NCBI GenBank assembly: GCA_030705745.1
Contig: JAUZPT010000128.1
Coordinates: 1 to 7,643, forward strand
DNA: 7,643 bases
Origin: Bacillota bacterium
GTDB lineage: Bacteria > Bacillota > Bacilli > Bacillales > Cytobacillaceae
Reading direction: 5' to 3'
The translations under genes were made by a program, and so were the position numbers. Below, one piece after another: positions 5,881 through 7,643 of this stretch (position 1 is its first letter; the number at the start of each line of letters is the position of its first letter). The notes under the pieces were generated by a model, which was not told the origin of the DNA, did not search any database, and worked only from the letters and a program-made list of their open reading frames with translations.

Positions 5881-6023
5881 CGAGCATGTTTGAAGATCAC
5901 AAATACTGATGAACCGAGCATTTATGCGAGCTCTATACGACCAATTAATAAAATAATCATCGTATAAAAATTATCTATGCGAGTTCCATAAGACCTATTT
6001 AATTAAATTTTTTTCAGATGAAA
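5881..6023 (+). repeat. Two-part repeat before nusB (copy 2)
   Basis: Same element as in the dapB leader, in the opposite genomic orientation. The 34-bp unit 5881-5914 matches the minus-strand reading of 1182-1149 at 30 of 34 positions, and its first 23 bases are identical. The next unit starts on schedule at 5915 (CGAGCAT) but is cut short. The second motif appears twice, at 5924-5942 (ATGCGAGCTCTATACGACC) and 5977-5995 (ATGCGAGTTCCATAAGACC), 53 bp apart and matching at 16 of 19 positions. The later copy is identical to 1107-1090 over 18 bases. The AT-rich bases after it also align with the dapB leader without gaps, reaching an ATG (6018) at the same 23-nt distance. Confidence 0.85.
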
Positions 6024-6143
6024 AAACACAGGGATAATACAAAACGACAAGCAGTGCGCTATCCAAAAGTTTTGGCAAAAAGAAACAGTCTCTTTTGCAT
6101 TGTTTCAATAAAAAATCAAAACGGGCATATTGGGCAAGTTTAA
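6018..6143 (+). CDS. Possible small basic protein, 41 residues, unknown
   Basis: ATG to TAA, beginning MKKHRDNTKRQAVRYPKV and ending KNQNGHIGQV. The protein is Lys/Arg-rich with no signal peptide, membrane segment or known domain that I can see. Its ATG lies exactly where the dapB ATG lies relative to the ATGCGAG... repeat motif, which is why it is listed. It does not resemble the DapB N-terminus beyond MK. No TAnnTTTG promoter or purine-rich ribosome site is visible. It may equally be a chance ORF in repeat-flanking DNA, or the residue of a gene once placed behind a leader copy. Confidence 0.2.
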   Translation: MKKHRDNTKRQAVRYPKVLAKRNSLFCIVSIKNQNGHIGQV

Positions 6144-6213
6144 TCTGCTTAAGTTTATCTCAATCAACGGATTGGATATGTAGGGAGCAATTGAACGTAT
6201 AATATTTTTAAAC

Positions 6214-6251
6214 CGAACAGCAAAGAATTATGTTTTATCATAATCTGTTTG
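6214..6251 (+). other. Bulged inverted repeat upstream of the nusB promoter
   Basis: An outer stem CGAACAG/CTGTTTG (6214-6220/6245-6251, one G-T pair) and an inner perfect stem ATTATG/CATAAT (6227-6232/6239-6244, 6-nt loop) are separated by a 6-nt one-sided bulge. It lies about 70 nt before the nusB promoter, so it is not in the predicted nusB leader. It could be an RNA structure on an unknown transcript, a protein-binding site, or chance in AT-rich DNA. The rest of 6144-6319 shows nothing I can assign. Confidence 0.3.
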
Positions 6252-6319
6252 AAAGAGTGAATCTGACGGTTCAAATCTATTAATGCGTGATAAAGTGAAT
6301 GCCGAATCAGAAAAAGTAG

Positions 6320-6327
6320 TACCTTTG
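6320..6327 (+). promoter_or_regulatory. Probable promoter -7 box of nusB
   Basis: TACCTTTG matches the Bacteroidota -7 form TAnnTTTG exactly. A convincing TTTG at -33 is missing. Transcription would start near 6334 and give a nusB leader of about 37 nt. Confidence 0.55.
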
Positions 6328-6370
6328 CGTTTTATTTTTTGTCTAACCTAATTGTTCATTCTCATAGGAT

Positions 6371-7333
6371 ATGCTTACCAGAAGGCAATTTCGAATTAAA
6401 GTTTTACAAGCCGTTTATGCTTTCCATCAAGGTGAAGGTGAGCGTATAGACGTAGCCGAACGGCAGTTGCTGAAAAGCATAGAACGCATTCACGAACTTT
6501 ACATTTATCAACTTTCACTCCTTGTTGAGTTAACGGACTTCTTTAAGACCCGGCTTGAAGAGTCCAAAAGCAAATTTCTTCCTTCTCAGGAAGATTTAAA
6601 CCCCAACACCCGCTTTGTCGATAATCTCTTTATGAGCCAGTTGTCTTCAAATGTTCATCTTCTCAAATACCGTGAGCAGTTTAAGATTTCATGGAATGAA
6701 GAAATGGAGTTGATTAGAAAGTTTTATCAGGCAGTCAGAGAATCGGATTTTTATAAAAACTACATGTCGAATCCTGAATGTGGTTATAAAGATGATAAGG
6801 ATGTCTTTCTGCGTATTTTCAACGATATTATTGCTGAATCTTCAGTACTTCAGAGTATTTATGAAGAGAAGAGCATTTACTGGATCGATGACCTTGAGCT
6901 TGCAAACTTTATGGTAAATAAAACCATCAAGGGATACAGAGCCACATGGGATAAGCTGGCAGAACTTCCTTATGTATATAAGTCCAATGACAGTGATGAT
7001 CCGGATAGTGACAAAGAGTTTGTCGTTCGGCTTTTCAGGAAGACTATTGTAAACAATGACGAGTTGGAAAAGTTGGTTGATCAGAAAGCCCAGAACTGGG
7101 ATGTAGAACGAATAGCCATCATCGATATACTGCTTTTGAAAATGGCATTGGCCGAACTTATTGAATTTCCAAGCATTCCGGTGAAAGTTACACTCAATGA
7201 ATATATTGAACTTGCCAAGATTTACAGTTCACCCCGAAGCAATGTTTTTATCAATGGGATTCTCGATAAGCTCATTCTTGAACTAAAGGAAAACGGACGC
7301 ATTGTTAAATCGGGCAGGGGTTTAATGGAATAA
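6371..7333 (+). CDS. nusB: Transcription antitermination factor NusB, long Bacteroidota form
   Basis: A 320-residue protein whose C-terminal part is a clear NusB domain: NWDVERIAIIDILLLKMALA (242-261), EFPSIPVKVTLNEYIELAK (265-283) and YSSPRSNVFINGILDKL (285-301). NusB binds boxA RNA together with NusE (ribosomal protein S10) and supports antitermination and processing in rRNA operons. The N-terminus MLTRRQFRIKVLQAVYAF fits the first NusB helix. Between them lies a Glu/Lys-rich helical region (about 25-200). The protein is more than twice the length of the roughly 140-residue E. coli NusB. The longer form with an inserted helical segment is usual in Bacteroidota, so this is not a fusion artefact. 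The ATG at 6371 directly begins the conserved first helix. AGGAT precedes it but sits too close to be a good ribosome site. A -7 box lies at 6320-6327, and a DUF1573 lipoprotein gene follows 98 nt later. Confidence 0.95.
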   Translation: MLTRRQFRIKVLQAVYAFHQGEGERIDVAERQLLKSIERIHELYIYQLSLLVELTDFFKTRLEESKSKFLPSQEDLNPNTRFVDNLFMSQLSSNVHLLKYREQFKISWNEEMELIRKFYQAVRESDFYKNYMSNPECGYKDDKDVFLRIFNDIIAESSVLQSIYEEKSIYWIDDLELANFMVNKTIKGYRATWDKLAELPYVYKSNDSDDPDSDKEFVVRLFRKTIVNNDELEKLVDQKAQNWDVERIAIIDILLLKMALAELIEFPSIPVKVTLNEYIELAKIYSSPRSNVFINGILDKLILELKENGRIVKSGRGLME

Positions 7334-7350
7334 ACAGAGGGGATCATATT

Positions 7351-7377
7351 TCCAATCATATTTTCAAATTAATTGGA
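7351..7377 (+). other. Inverted repeat after nusB
   Basis: TCCAAT (7351-7356) and ATTGGA (7372-7377) are perfect 6-bp arms with a 15-nt loop, starting 17 nt after the nusB stop. A 9-bp direct repeat ATCATATTT (7343-7351 and 7355-7363) overlaps it. No T-run follows, so a terminator call is weak. Confidence 0.25.
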
Positions 7378-7384
7378 TACGAAA

Positions 7385-7417
7385 CTTGACTGTTGAGCTT
7401 TTATTTTTCTAAATTTG
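7385..7417 (+). promoter_or_regulatory. Probable promoter of the DUF1573 lipoprotein gene
   Basis: CTTG (7385-7388), 21 nt, then TAAATTTG (7410-7417) fit the Bacteroidota TTTG...TAnnTTTG form with one mismatch in the upstream box. The predicted start lies only about 10 nt before the first ATG at 7432, giving a very short leader. The gene may therefore be transcribed apart from nusB. Confidence 0.55.
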
Positions 7418-7431
7418 TACGTTTAAATGTT

Positions 7432-7643
7432 ATGATAATGACACCTGCTTTTCGTTTTTCCATCATTGTTTGCCTTTTAATGGTATTGGTTTCATGTAAA
7501 CCCAATGTGAAGGGAAATGTTACCTCTGTAAAGGAAATGACTACTCCGGGGCAGGCTCAGATCAAGTTTGAAACCGATATGCACGATTTCGGCGAGGTTA
7601 TTGAGGGTGAAAAAGTTTCATATAGCTTTAAATTTACCAACAT
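7432..7643 (+). CDS. DUF1573 lipoprotein, N-terminal part (cut by right window edge)
   Basis: The first 70 codons of a gene running past the window end. The N-terminus has a short positive region (MIMTPAFR), a hydrophobic core (SIIVCLLMVLV) and a lipobox LVSC, giving lipid-modified Cys22 (Cys20 if the second ATG at 7438 is used). The product should be an outer-envelope lipoprotein. After a Thr/Lys-rich linker comes KFETDMHDFGEVIEGEKVSY (48-67), then SFKFTN. The 'hDFG.v.eGe.v.y.FkftN' pattern is the start of the DUF1573 Ig-like/ASPM-type domain, common in Bacteroidota. Its precise function is unknown. It follows nusB, as often seen in this phylum, where yajC usually comes next (outside the window). 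Two in-frame ATGs (7432 and 7438) are equally plausible starts; the first is given. Confidence 0.88.
   Translation, partial: MIMTPAFRFSIIVCLLMVLVSCKPNVKGNVTSVKEMTTPGQAQIKFETDMHDFGEVIEGEKVSYSFKFTN

Noticed and set aside
6201..6206. TATAAT, a classical sigma-70 -10 box, upstream of nusB
   Set aside because: Bacteroidota housekeeping promoters use TAnnTTTG, no matching -35 is placed properly, and TACCTTTG at 6320 is a better candidate for nusB.
6271..6279. GTTCAAATC looks like a tRNA T-loop
   Set aside because: The flanking bases (GACGG before, CTATT after) cannot form the T-stem and no acceptor or anticodon arm fits upstream.

Overview
The window looks like an ordinary chromosomal segment from a member of the Bacteroidota, probably a Bacteroidales- or Marinilabiliales-like marine or environmental lineage. 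Four things point there: moderately AT-rich DNA; weak Shine-Dalgarno signals; several upstream sites matching the Bacteroidota promoter form (TTG or TTTG, a spacer of about 16-22 nt, then TAnnTTTG); and a gene set and order typical of that phylum (parA-parB-DUF5683-dapB-lepB, a PUR-type DUF3276 protein, an extended NusB followed by a DUF1573 lipoprotein). The genus cannot be named from this sequence.

Layout. On the minus strand, reading from about 4.2 kb down to 1: a PUR-domain (DUF3276) gene with its own promoter and a strong hairpin terminator; then parA and parB, overlapping by one base; then DUF5683, 6 nt further on. A probable new promoter inside the end of the DUF5683 gene drives dapB, with a predicted leader of about 144 nt, followed by lepB, which runs off the left edge. 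Upstream of the PUR gene lies a minus-strand alpha/beta-hydrolase gene (4549-5361) whose nucleophile Ser is replaced by Leu. On the plus strand, a gap of about 1 kb precedes nusB, followed by a DUF1573 lipoprotein gene cut by the right edge.

The core genes handle chromosome segregation (ParA/ParB), lysine and peptidoglycan precursor synthesis (DapB), protein export (signal peptidase I), rRNA transcription antitermination (NusB) and nucleic-acid binding (PUR protein). They sit together by lineage-conserved synteny, not as one pathway.

The main unexplained structure is a two-part repeat family present twice. Copy 1 (about 1060-1183, minus orientation) fills the predicted dapB leader. Copy 2 (about 5881-6023, plus orientation) lies in the big gap before nusB. 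Each has a 34-bp unit starting CGAGCATGTTTGAAG, followed by a second motif ATGCGAGTTCCATAAGAC set exactly 23 nt before an ATG. In copy 1 that ATG is the dapB start; in copy 2 it starts an unknown 41-codon ORF. The big gap also holds a GC-richer segment (about 5581-5743) that looks foreign to its surroundings. I found no mobile element, CRISPR array, tRNA, rRNA or defence system.
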